From: Streptomyces sp. NBC_00483
GTDB taxonomy: Bacteria; Actinomycetota; Actinomycetes; Streptomycetales; Streptomycetaceae
Assembly (NCBI RefSeq): GCF_036013745.1
Contig: NZ_CP107880.1
Span: forward strand, 992,001-1,056,000
Length of the DNA: 64,000 bases
Reading direction: 5' to 3'
In this document: positions 17,135 through 24,534 of the stretch, piece by piece
Layout: the number at the start of each line of letters is the position of its first letter
Numbering within the stretch: the stretch's first letter is position 1
Position numbers and translations under genes: made by a program
The notes under the pieces: generated by a model
What the model was told of the DNA's origin: nothing
What the model saw: only the letters and a program-made list of their open reading frames with translations
Databases searched by the model: none

Positions 17135-18151
17135 ATGGCACGCCTCGACGTGGGCCTGATCGGTGCCGGCGGTATCGCCCGTGCCCATCTGCCCGCCTGG
17201 ACCGCCCTGGGCGCGCGCGTCACGGTCCTGTCCACCGACGGTCATGCGGAGCAACTGGCCTCCAAGTACGCCGAGTTCGATGTGACGGCGGTACAGAGTC
17301 TCGCCGAACTCCTCGACCGGTGCAGCGTCGTCGACGTGTGCACCCCTACGTACACGCACCGGCAGCTCGTCCTCGACGCGGTCGCCGCGGGCAAGCACGT
17401 GGTGTGCGAGAAGCCGCTCTCGCTCGATGTCGCCGAGGCGCAGGAGATGGCCGGTGCGGCGCGGGCGGCGGGGGTGCTGCTGTTTCCCGCCCACGTCGTG
17501 CGGTACTTCCCCGCGTACGCGGCGCTCGCCGGTGCGGTCGCGGCCGGGAAGATCGGGGAACCGGCGGCGCTGCGGTTCACGCGGGCCGGGCGCTTTCCCG
17601 TGTGGGCGCCGTGGTTTTCCGATCCCGCGCTGTCGGGTGGCATTCTCGTCGACCAGATGATCCACGACCTGGACTTCGCGCGGCTGCTCGCCGGTGATGT
17701 CGTGCGGGTGCACGCGCAGGTGCGCGGCAAGCAGGACGCGGGTGCGGTCGCGGGGGACGTGGCGACCGGCACCGCGGTCCTCACGCACGCCTCCGGCGCC
17801 GTCAGTCATGTGCTGGGGGTGTGGGGGCAGCCCGATCTGCCGTTCCGGACGACGTTCCGGGTCGCCGGGCCTGGCGGGATCCTGGAGCACGACTCCACCG
17901 CCCACACCGGCTTCCGGGTGCTGGCGCAGGGGGTGCGCCAGGTCGGTGAGGGCATTCCGGGCAGTCCGATGACGGAGAGCCCCTATCTGACAGAGCTGCG
18001 GGAGTTCGCCGCGGCCGTCGAGGGCGGTCACGCGCCCCGCGTGACGGCGCACGACGGCGTCGAGGCCGTGCGGATCGCGTGCGCCGCCGCCGAGTCCGCG
18101 CGCACGGGCGCGCCCGTCGAACTGAAGGTGACCGAGGAGGCCGGGCTGTGA
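17135..18151 (+). CDS. Gfo/Idh/MocA-family NAD(P)-dependent oxidoreductase, first of two
   Basis: A 338-residue dehydrogenase with AAAGGAG before ATG. The N-terminal Rossmann motif is GLIGAGGIARAHLPAW, followed by VDVCTPTYTH and the family signature CEKPLSLDVAEAQEM with the catalytic-site lysine in EKP. The C-terminal alpha/beta domain includes GGILVDQMIHDLDFARLL, holding the conserved D-x-x-x-H dyad. It probably oxidises or isomerises the sugar or cyclitol imported by the preceding ABC transporter. It is followed by a coupled paralogue. Confidence 0.9.
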   Translation: MARLDVGLIGAGGIARAHLPAWTALGARVTVLSTDGHAEQLASKYAEFDVTAVQSLAELLDRCSVVDVCTPTYTHRQLVLDAVAAGKHVVCEKPLSLDVAEAQEMAGAARAAGVLLFPAHVVRYFPAYAALAGAVAAGKIGEPAALRFTRAGRFPVWAPWFSDPALSGGILVDQMIHDLDFARLLAGDVVRVHAQVRGKQDAGAVAGDVATGTAVLTHASGAVSHVLGVWGQPDLPFRTTFRVAGPGGILEHDSTAHTGFRVLAQGVRQVGEGIPGSPMTESPYLTELREFAAAVEGGHAPRVTAHDGVEAVRIACAAAESARTGAPVELKVTEEAGL

Positions 18152-19182
18152 AGGGCGTGCAGGGCTTGAAGGTGGGTGTGTTGTCGTTCGCGCATGTGCA
18201 CGCGGGCGGTTTCGCGCGGCAGCTCGCCGCGATGGACGGCGTGGAGGTGCTCGCGGCCGACCCCGACACAGATCTCGCGGCACCGGGCGAGGCCCGGGGG
18301 AAGGACTTCGCGTCCCGGATCGGCGTCAACTACGTAGACACGTATGAGGAGTTGTTCGCCTGGGGGCCCGACAAGGTCGTGGTCTGCTCGGAGAACGTGC
18401 GGCACAGGGCGCTGGTCGAACGCGCGGCCGCGCACGGCGTCGACGTGCTGTGCGAGAAGCCGCTCGCCACGACGCCCGAGGACGGCGCGGCGATGGTCGA
18501 GGCGTGCCGGGCCGCCGGGGTGCGGCTCGCGGTGGCGCACCCGGTGCGGTTCAGCCCGGCCTATCTCGCGGTGCGCGAGGCGGTGCGGGCGGGCACGACG
18601 GGTGAGGTGCTCACGGTGGCCGGCGCCAACAACGGCTATATGCCGGGCGCGCGGAGCCGCTGGTTCACCGACCCCGAACTCTCCGGCGGCGGCGCCGTCA
18701 TGGACCACACCGTGCACGTCGCGGACCTCCTCGACGACCTCTTCGAGGGCTCCCCCGCGCGCTCCGTCTACGCGCAGACCAACAACCTGTTGTACGAGGG
18801 CCGGGCCGCGGTCGAGACGGCGGGCCTGCTCACCGTGACGTACGCGAACGGGGCCGTCCTCACGCTCGACTGCAGCTGGAGCCAGCCGCAGCACCACCCC
18901 GCGTGGGGCGGGCTCTCGATGCAGGTCATCGGCAAGCGGGCGGCGCTGGAGATGGACGCCTTCGACCAGAAGGTGCACGGCTTCAGCGAGACGGCACGGG
19001 CGGCCGTGGAACTCCCGTACGGCGTCGATCTGGACGCGCTGATGCTGCGGTCTTTCCTGTTCGGAGCCGACGGTTCCCCCGTCGATGTCACCGACGGCGA
19101 AGCCGGGCTGCGGTCGCTGCGGATCGTGGCCGCGGCGTACGAGTCGGCGCGGACGGGACGGACGGTGGCGGTGGCCGGCTAG
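18148..19182 (+). CDS. Gfo/Idh/MocA-family oxidoreductase, second of two
   Basis: A 344-residue paralogue starting at a GTG that overlaps the previous stop (GTGA). The Rossmann entry is atypical (VGVLSFAHVHAGGF instead of GxGxxG), a variant seen in some members of this superfamily. The EKP signature (LCEKPLATTPEDGAAM) and the C-terminal GGGAVMDHTVHVADLL (D-x-x-x-H) are intact. It may form a heteromer or catalyse the consecutive step with its neighbour. It ends the sugar operon: a strong stem-loop follows. Confidence 0.88.
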   Translation: MKGVQGLKVGVLSFAHVHAGGFARQLAAMDGVEVLAADPDTDLAAPGEARGKDFASRIGVNYVDTYEELFAWGPDKVVVCSENVRHRALVERAAAHGVDVLCEKPLATTPEDGAAMVEACRAAGVRLAVAHPVRFSPAYLAVREAVRAGTTGEVLTVAGANNGYMPGARSRWFTDPELSGGGAVMDHTVHVADLLDDLFEGSPARSVYAQTNNLLYEGRAAVETAGLLTVTYANGAVLTLDCSWSQPQHHPAWGGLSMQVIGKRAALEMDAFDQKVHGFSETARAAVELPYGVDLDALMLRSFLFGADGSPVDVTDGEAGLRSLRIVAAAYESARTGRTVAVAG

Positions 19183-19197
19183 CCCGTGGTCGAGTTC

Positions 19198-19227
19198 GGC
19201 CGCCGGGCCGGGACCGGTCCGGCGGCC
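19198..19227. terminator. Bidirectional terminator between convergent genes
   Basis: Perfect 9-bp arms GGCCGCCGG (19198-19206) and CCGGCGGCC (19219-19227) with a 12-nt loop. It lies between the end of the sugar operon and the end of the converging TetR gene. Confidence 0.65.
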
Positions 19228-19249
19228 GGTCTCTGTCCGGCCGTCGGGA

Positions 19250-19843
19250 TCACCGGCTCCGGGCAGGCAAGGCGTGCGACAGCGCGCGCATGCTGATGTC
19301 GACGACCGTACGGAGCTGCTTCTGGCTCGTCCCGGCCCTGCTCATCACGGCCAGCGACTGGTTCACCGCCGCGAGGTGCACCGCGAAGTCGTCGGCATCG
19401 CCCTCGGCCAACTGCGCGGCCCCCAAAGCGGTCCGCAGGCGCGCGCATTGCAGGCCCAGGGCCTCGGTCGCGCGTGCGGCGATGGCGGGACTGAGTGCGG
19501 GTGACGACATTGCGGTCTGGGCGACCAGGCATCCGTCGGGTACGTCGGGGTCGGCGATGCGTTGCAGGGTGACCTCGAAGAATGCCCGTACCGCCTGGAG
19601 CGGTTCCTCGGACGCACGGGAAAGTGCCTGGTCGTAGCTGTCTCCGTAGCGCGCGGCGTAGCGGTCCAGGCAGCGCAGGTAGAGCGCGTCCTTGTCGCCG
19701 AACGAGGAGTAGAGGGAGCTGCGGTTCAGCCCGGTCGCCCTGGAGAGGTCGTCGACGGACGTGTCGGCGTATCCGGCCCGCCAGAACTGGGCCATCGCCG
19801 CGTCGAGCGCGACGCCCACGTCGAACTGCTTCTTGCCCGCCAT
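19250..19843 (-). CDS. TetR-family repressor of the adjacent alpha/beta hydrolase
   Basis: A 197-residue regulator; the ATG at 19843 (MAGKKQFDVG) is preferred to an upstream ATG that adds unrelated residues. The N-terminal helix-turn-helix is DTSVDDLSRATGLNRSSLYSSFGDKDALYLRCLDRY (about residues 25-60). The C-terminal ligand domain is of the TetR_C type found with AcrR/NemR-like proteins (CLVAQTAMSS...). The gene is divergent from the hydrolase, with a near-perfect palindrome between them, pointing to autoregulation and control of the neighbour. Confidence 0.9.
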   Translation of the reverse strand: MAGKKQFDVGVALDAAMAQFWRAGYADTSVDDLSRATGLNRSSLYSSFGDKDALYLRCLDRYAARYGDSYDQALSRASEEPLQAVRAFFEVTLQRIADPDVPDGCLVAQTAMSSPALSPAIAARATEALGLQCARLRTALGAAQLAEGDADDFAVHLAAVNQSLAVMSRAGTSQKQLRTVVDISMRALSHALPARSR

Positions 19844-19894
19844 CACGCATGCACCTCGTTCCTGGGCCGGTCGTCGTGGCCCCCGGCCCATCCT

Positions 19895-19918
19895 ATCTTG
19901 AACTAATCAGTTCAAGAT
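19895..19918. promoter_or_regulatory. TetR operator between regulator and hydrolase
   Basis: A perfect 10-bp inverted repeat, ATCTTGAACT and its complement around a 4-bp AATC centre. It lies 17 bp before the hydrolase start and about 50 bp before the TetR start. Size and symmetry are typical of TetR-family operators. Confidence 0.75.
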
Positions 19919-19934
19919 GACGTAGGGTCGATGC

Positions 19935-20888
19935 ATGATCGACGACGACGCCTTGACCATGGCCCCGAACCGCTCCCACGAACAGAACCCGCTTCCCGGG
20001 CTGCCGCTGCACGACCTCGCGGGGTTCACCCACCGCTGGGTCGACGCGGACGGCATCCGGCTGCACGCCGTGGAAGGCGGCCGGTCGGGCGACCCTACCG
20101 TCGTGCTGCTCGCCGGATTCCCGCAGACCTGGTGGGCCTGGCGCAAGGTGATGCCGGGCCTTGCGGAGCGCTTCCACGTGATCGCGATCGACCTGCCGGG
20201 GCAGGGCCACTCCGACCGCCCTCAAGGGGGCTACGACACCCACACCGTCGCGTCGCGCGTCCAGGCCGCGCTGGACGCGCTCGATGTGCCGAAGTACTGG
20301 CTCGTGGCCCACGACATCGGGGCCTGGGTCGCCTTCTCGCTCGCCCTAAGGCACGAAGAGCGCCTGCACGGCGTCGCCCTGCTGGACGCCGGCATTCCCG
20401 GAATCACGCTCCCTGACTCGATCCCCACCGATCCCGAACGGGCCTGGAAGACCTGGCACTTCGCGTTCCACCTGGTGTCGGAACTGCCCGAGACCCTCCT
20501 CACCGGGCGCGAGCGCGACTACGTCGAATGGTTCCTGAAGACCAAAACCCTTCTCCCGGACGCCTTCGACGGCGCGGAGATCGACCACTACGCCGCCGCC
20601 ATCGCGGCCGAGGGCGGACTCCGGGCGTCTCTCGCCTACTACCGCGACGCGGCGGAATCGGCGCGTAGGAATCACGAGGCGCTCGGGCGAGGGAAGTTGA
20701 CCGTTCCGGTCCTGGGGATCTCCAGTTCCCATGGATCGATCCCCGACATGGCCGCCTCGATCGGCCCGTGGGCGGAGAACGCGACAGGAGCCTTCATCCC
20801 AGAGGCCGGGCACTTCATCCCCGACGAGCAGCCCGACGCGACGGTGGACGCGTTGACCGCGTTCATCGATCGCGGGCGTGTCGGGTAG
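19935..20888 (+). CDS. Alpha/beta hydrolase (epoxide hydrolase / haloacetate dehalogenase-like)
   Basis: A 317-residue hydrolase. The oxyanion element LLAGFPQTWWAWRKVMP (HGxP-type with Ala replacing His), the nucleophile elbow AHDIGAW with Asp nucleophile, and the catalytic His in EAGHFIPDEQP are all visible, with a cap region in between (WHFAFHLVSELPETLLTGRERDYVEWF) as in soluble epoxide hydrolases. An Asp nucleophile fits epoxide hydrolases or dehalogenases rather than esterases. Expression is probably induced by a ligand of the divergent TetR protein. An internal ATG at 19959 is an alternative start. Confidence 0.87.
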   Translation: MIDDDALTMAPNRSHEQNPLPGLPLHDLAGFTHRWVDADGIRLHAVEGGRSGDPTVVLLAGFPQTWWAWRKVMPGLAERFHVIAIDLPGQGHSDRPQGGYDTHTVASRVQAALDALDVPKYWLVAHDIGAWVAFSLALRHEERLHGVALLDAGIPGITLPDSIPTDPERAWKTWHFAFHLVSELPETLLTGRERDYVEWFLKTKTLLPDAFDGAEIDHYAAAIAAEGGLRASLAYYRDAAESARRNHEALGRGKLTVPVLGISSSHGSIPDMAASIGPWAENATGAFIPEAGHFIPDEQPDATVDALTAFIDRGRVG

Positions 20889-20926
20889 TTCGCCGTCACC
20901 CGCCGACCGGACACCCGGCGGCCCGG

Positions 20927-22000
20927 TCAGCCGCGAGGCTCCCGCCCCGCCGCGGCCAGCACCCGCGCCGCCTCCCGGACCGCCGCCGTGTTCGCCTTGC
21001 CCTGCCGGGACCCCGCCAGCTTGGCCTTGATGTGGTCGCGGACGGTGATCGGCTCGTAGGCGAGGCCCGCGTCGGCGTCGAGGTGGCTGGGGAGGGTGGC
21101 GATGACGGCGTCGATGTTGCCGTCGTGGAAGTACGCCACCGAGCGGCGCCGCTTGATGGTGCCGTCGACGATCGGCGGCTTGACCCGGTGCAGGGTCGAC
21201 ATCCAGCGGTCGTTGGTGAGGCGGGCGGTGAGGTCGCCGAGGTTGACCAGGAGGGCGCCCTCGGCCGGGGACACGTCGTGCCAGACGCCGTCGGAATCGA
21301 GCACCTGCAGCCCGGCGACGCGGTCCGCCCACAACACAGTAACCAGGCCGAAGTCGGTGTGCTCGCCCATGCCGGTCAGGTCGCCGTCGAGGGTGACGGT
21401 GCCTTCGGGGAGCGCGTAGTTGTTCATGCGCAGGACGTCGACGGAGTGGTCGGTGAGTGCCTCGAAGTGGCCGGGTTCCAGGCCGAGGGCGTCACCGAAG
21501 GCGCGGGTCAGGACGCGGGCGACGCGGCCCGCGTGGCCGAAGTAGGCCTGCACGCGCGGCTCGAAAGCATCGAGTTCGGCGGGCCAGACGTTACGGCCGT
21601 AGTCGTCCTCGGAGAGGTCGAGGCCGGGGAAGGAGCGGGCCTCGGTGCCGACGTTGAACGCCTCGAAGAAGTCGTTCATCCGGGACGCCGACTCGACGCC
21701 GAGGCTGAGGCTGAGCGACTCGCTCTTGGGCGGACTGTAGCCGCGGTTGGCGCCGGTGACCCGGTAGGCGTTCTTGCGCTCGGGCGGCAGAGCGAAGAAG
21801 TCGTCGACGGCGCCGGCCAGTCCGTCGAGCACCGCGTCCGGGACGCCGTGCCCGAGGATCTGCACGAAGCCCACGCGGGCGCAGGCGTCGTCGAGGGCGC
21901 GGGCCACGCGGGCCAGGTCCTCGGCCGAACCCCCGCCCACGTAAGGGCCGATGTCGACGACGGGAACCTCGAACGGGGTCGTCGCGGTCGGTTCGGGCAC
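20927..22000 (-). CDS. 2-oxoglutarate/Fe(II) oxygenase, isopenicillin N synthase family
   Basis: A 357-residue oxygenase; the GTG at 22000 has GGGAGA 7 bases upstream and begins just before the DIOX_N domain (VPVVDIGPYVGGGSAEDLA). Iron ligands HTD (H214, D216) and H271 and the 2-oxoglutarate-binding R-x-S (R285, S287) are intact. Such plant-ACC-oxidase/IPNS-like enzymes hydroxylate, desaturate or close rings in small molecules. It is monocistronic, converges with the hydrolase, and its upstream region contains a 14-bp tandem repeat array. The substrate is unknown. Confidence 0.88.
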   Translation of the reverse strand: MPEPTATTPFEVPVVDIGPYVGGGSAEDLARVARALDDACARVGFVQILGHGVPDAVLDGLAGAVDDFFALPPERKNAYRVTGANRGYSPPKSESLSLSLGVESASRMNDFFEAFNVGTEARSFPGLDLSEDDYGRNVWPAELDAFEPRVQAYFGHAGRVARVLTRAFGDALGLEPGHFEALTDHSVDVLRMNNYALPEGTVTLDGDLTGMGEHTDFGLVTVLWADRVAGLQVLDSDGVWHDVSPAEGALLVNLGDLTARLTNDRWMSTLHRVKPPIVDGTIKRRRSVAYFHDGNIDAVIATLPSHLDADAGLAYEPITVRDHIKAKLAGSRQGKANTAAVREAARVLAAAGREPRG

Positions 22001-22045
22001 GGGCGTCTCCCTTGGTGAGGACCTCGACGGGCGGTCGCCGACATT

Positions 22046-22141
22046 GTTGATGCGAAACGGCTGGTGCGAAACGGCTGGTGCGAAACGGTTGGCGCGAACT
22101 GCTGGTGCGGACTGCTCGTACGAAATTGTTGGTGCGAACAT
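22046..22141. repeat. Seven-unit degenerate 13-14-bp tandem repeat in the gap upstream of the oxygenase gene
   Basis: Units begin at 22046, 22060, 22074, 22088, 22101, 22114 and 22128 with consensus GYTGGTGCGAAACG; units 2 and 3 are identical and divergence increases to the right. The array fills part of the 427-bp gap (22001-22427) between the minus-strand oxygenase and the plus-strand mscS gene. Frames through it give repetitive peptide with no Shine-Dalgarno, so it is treated as non-coding. The rest of the gap has only the shared 17-bp element at 22281. Confidence 0.8.
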
Positions 22142-22280
22142 TTTCCGCGTACGGTCCATGCCGTTTCGGCAGCGTAACGCGCCCAGTTGACCCTCGCCGC
22201 GTCCAGCCCCACGTACATCACATGGGCCCACCACACCGGTTCCCGCACACTTGAGGTCCCCACCCTCTCCACACTTCGGG

Positions 22281-22297
22281 CACGTACGGCAGGATGT
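22281..22297 (+). promoter_or_regulatory. 17-bp element shared with the methyltransferase upstream region
   Basis: Second copy of CACGTACGGCAGGATGT (first at 7285-7301), 130 bp before the mscS start, again preceded by acNcttcg. Probable promoter segment with CAGGAT as -10. Confidence 0.4.
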
Positions 22298-22427
22298 CCG
22301 CAGTGCGCCCCCGACCGCGATTCCGGTCGGCGCGCCACCTCCGGCCCCGAACAAGCAGGTACCACGTGACCACACATCACATATCCGTCCCCACCGCAGC
22401 GTTCAGCTCTCGTGCCGGAGGTGCCCG

Positions 22428-23519
22428 TTGAGTCGCGGCATCGAAGTGCACGACCTGATCCTCGCCGGTGTCGCCCTGCTCGGCGGCCTGCTGGCGGGAC
22501 TGCTGCTGCGCACCCTGCTGCGCTGGCTCGGCGTGCGCGCCGGGCAGACGCGGTGGTCCGGGGACGATGTGATCGTCGACGCGCTGCGCACGCTGGTGCC
22601 GTGGGCGGCGTTCGCGGCCGGCGCCGCCGTGGCCGCCGAGGTGCTGCCGCTCACCCCGCGTACGGGGCGGAATGTGAACATGGCGCTCACGGCGCTGCTC
22701 ATCGTCATGGCGACGCTGACGGCGGCGCGGGTGATCACGGGGCTTGTGCGCGCGGTCGCGCAGTCGCGTGCGGCCGTGGCCGGTTCGGCGACCATCTTCG
22801 TGAACATCACGCGGGTCGTGGTGCTCGCGATGGGGTTCCTCGTCGTGCTCCAGACCCTCGGGATCTCCATCGCGCCGCTGCTCACCGCGCTCGGTGTGGG
22901 TGGTCTGGCCGTGGCGCTCGCCCTTCAGGACACGCTCGCCAACCTGTTCGCGGGCGTGCACATCCTGGCCTCGAAGACCGTCCAGCCCGGTGACTACATC
23001 CGGCTGAGCAGCGGCGAGGAGGGCTATGTCGTCGACATCAACTGGCGCAACACGGTGGTGCGGCAGCTCTCCAACAACCTCGTGATCATCCCGAACACGC
23101 AGCTGTCCGGCACGAACATGACCAACTTCAGCCGCCCGGAACAGGAGATGACCCTCACCGTGCTCGCCGGGGTCGGCTACGACGTCGACCTCGAGGTGGT
23201 GGAGCGGGTGACGGTCGAGGTCGTGACCGAGGTGATGAAGGAGGTCGAGGGCGCCGTGCCGGAGCACGAGCCGCTCGTGCGCTTCCACACGTTCGGCGAC
23301 TCCCGGATCAGCTTCAACGTGATCCTGGGCGTCGGCGAGTTCAGCGACCAGTACCGGATCAAGCACGAGTTCATCAAGCGGCTGCACGCGCGCTTCCGCG
23401 CGGAGGGCATCAGCATCCCGTCGCCGGCGCGAACGGTGGCGCTGACGGCCGGCAGCCCCTCGATCGTGATCCCGCATCAGCGGGACGCGCAGGGGACGCC
23501 CGTCGCCCCGTCTCTGTAG
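22428..23519 (+). CDS. MscS-family mechanosensitive channel
   Basis: A 363-residue membrane protein. A TTG start at 22428 has GGAGG 6 bases upstream and leads straight into the first membrane helix; upstream in-frame residues are Pro/Arg-rich and unlikely. Four N-terminal hydrophobic segments are followed by the MscS pore signature (APLLTALGVGGLAVALALQD) and the beta domain with GDYIRLSSGEEGYVVDINWRNT, which fits the MscS VEGTVEEI-type loop. A C-terminal cytoplasmic cage (about 245-340) is complete. It releases solutes on hypo-osmotic shock. Confidence 0.92.
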   Translation: MSRGIEVHDLILAGVALLGGLLAGLLLRTLLRWLGVRAGQTRWSGDDVIVDALRTLVPWAAFAAGAAVAAEVLPLTPRTGRNVNMALTALLIVMATLTAARVITGLVRAVAQSRAAVAGSATIFVNITRVVVLAMGFLVVLQTLGISIAPLLTALGVGGLAVALALQDTLANLFAGVHILASKTVQPGDYIRLSSGEEGYVVDINWRNTVVRQLSNNLVIIPNTQLSGTNMTNFSRPEQEMTLTVLAGVGYDVDLEVVERVTVEVVTEVMKEVEGAVPEHEPLVRFHTFGDSRISFNVILGVGEFSDQYRIKHEFIKRLHARFRAEGISIPSPARTVALTAGSPSIVIPHQRDAQGTPVAPSL

Positions 23520-23541
23520 CGCTCGACTCTGTAGCGCTCGA
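23512..23541. repeat. 15-bp tandem duplication at the mscS stop codon
   Basis: ctctgtagcgctcga occurs twice head to tail (23512-23526, 23527-23541), duplicating the TAG stop of mscS. Probably slippage, with no coding effect because the first copy already ends the frame. Confidence 0.7.
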
Positions 23542-23547
23542 CACCCG

Positions 23548-24441
23548 TCAGGTGCGGGCCGCGTCCGCGAGGATCTCTCCGACCACGCGCGACGCCGTCC
23601 GCACCATGAACGGGTTCAAGTCCCGGTAGTACGCCAGCTCGTGCACCGCGATGGTCAGCGCCCAGCCACGCCCGCGCACCCACGCGTCGTCCTCGACCGC
23701 CGCGGCCTCCCGGAAGATCCGCCGCTCCGGCCCGCCGAGGACGTACCAGGCCGTGATCAGGTCGACGGCCGGGTCCCCGGTGCCCATGCACCCGAAGTCG
23801 ATGACCGCGCCGAGCCGCCCTCCGGACACCAGGAGGTTGCCGGGCTGCAGGTCACCGTGCAGCCACACCTCGCGGCCCGCGCCAGGGGTGCGCACCGCCT
23901 CGTCCCAGACCGCGAGGGCCGCCGCGGAGTCGATCGTTCCGTCCAGACGGCTGATCACCTCGCGGGTCCCGTCGGCCCGTTCGGCGAGCGGCCGGCCGCG
24001 GAACGACTCCGGCGCCCCGGCGGTGTCGATCGCGCGCATCGCCGCGACGAACCCCGCCAGATCCCCCGCCAGCGCCTCGGGCCGGTCGAGCCGCCCCACG
24101 ACGGGGTTCTCGCCGGGCAGCCAGCGGTGCACCGCCCACGGCCACGGAAAGCCGTGCCCCGGCTCCCCCTCGGCCACCTGCTCCGGCACGGGCACCGGCA
24201 GCCGGGCGGCGAGATACGGCATCCACTGCCGCGCCCCCTCCAGCTCGGGCACGATCCCGTCCTGGCGCGGCAGCCGGACCACCAACTCCTCGCCCAGCCG
24301 GTACAGAACGTTCTGCGTGCCGTGCGAGTCGACGTACTTCAGGGGCAGCTCCGCCCACTGCGGGAACTGCTCGTCGACCAGCGCGCGGACGAGGTCCTCG
24401 TCGATGTCCGGCTCGTCCTGGTGCAGCTTGCGAACGCCCAT
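23548..24441 (-). CDS. Aminoglycoside phosphotransferase (APH)-family kinase
   Basis: A 297-residue kinase-fold protein starting MGVRKLHQ at 24441, with GAAAGG 5 bases upstream. It has the nucleotide-binding N-lobe (GTQNVLYRLGEELVVRLPR), the Brenner motif HGDLQPGN (195-202) with the catalytic Asp, and the metal-binding IDFG (D215). This pattern is shared by APHs, macrolide kinases and choline/fructosamine-type kinases. The divergence from true APH(3') enzymes and the lack of a resistance context mean the substrate is open. Confidence 0.85.
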   Translation of the reverse strand: MGVRKLHQDEPDIDEDLVRALVDEQFPQWAELPLKYVDSHGTQNVLYRLGEELVVRLPRQDGIVPELEGARQWMPYLAARLPVPVPEQVAEGEPGHGFPWPWAVHRWLPGENPVVGRLDRPEALAGDLAGFVAAMRAIDTAGAPESFRGRPLAERADGTREVISRLDGTIDSAAALAVWDEAVRTPGAGREVWLHGDLQPGNLLVSGGRLGAVIDFGCMGTGDPAVDLITAWYVLGGPERRIFREAAAVEDDAWVRGRGWALTIAVHELAYYRDLNPFMVRTASRVVGEILADAART

Positions 24442-24534
24442 GGTCACCTTTCGCGGGAGCGGTCCCTTGGCCGGGCCGAGCGTAGCCAGGCCCGGCCGCG
24501 CCCCGCGATCGGATTTCCGCTCACATCCGCGGGG

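Noticed and set aside
20889..20926. Terminator between the hydrolase and oxygenase genes
   Set aside because: Only a 6-bp CCGCCG/CGGCGG stem is present, too weak to call in such GC-rich DNA.
22046..22141. Possible CRISPR array
   Set aside because: Repeats are 13-14 bp and contiguous without spacers, degenerate, and no cas genes are present.
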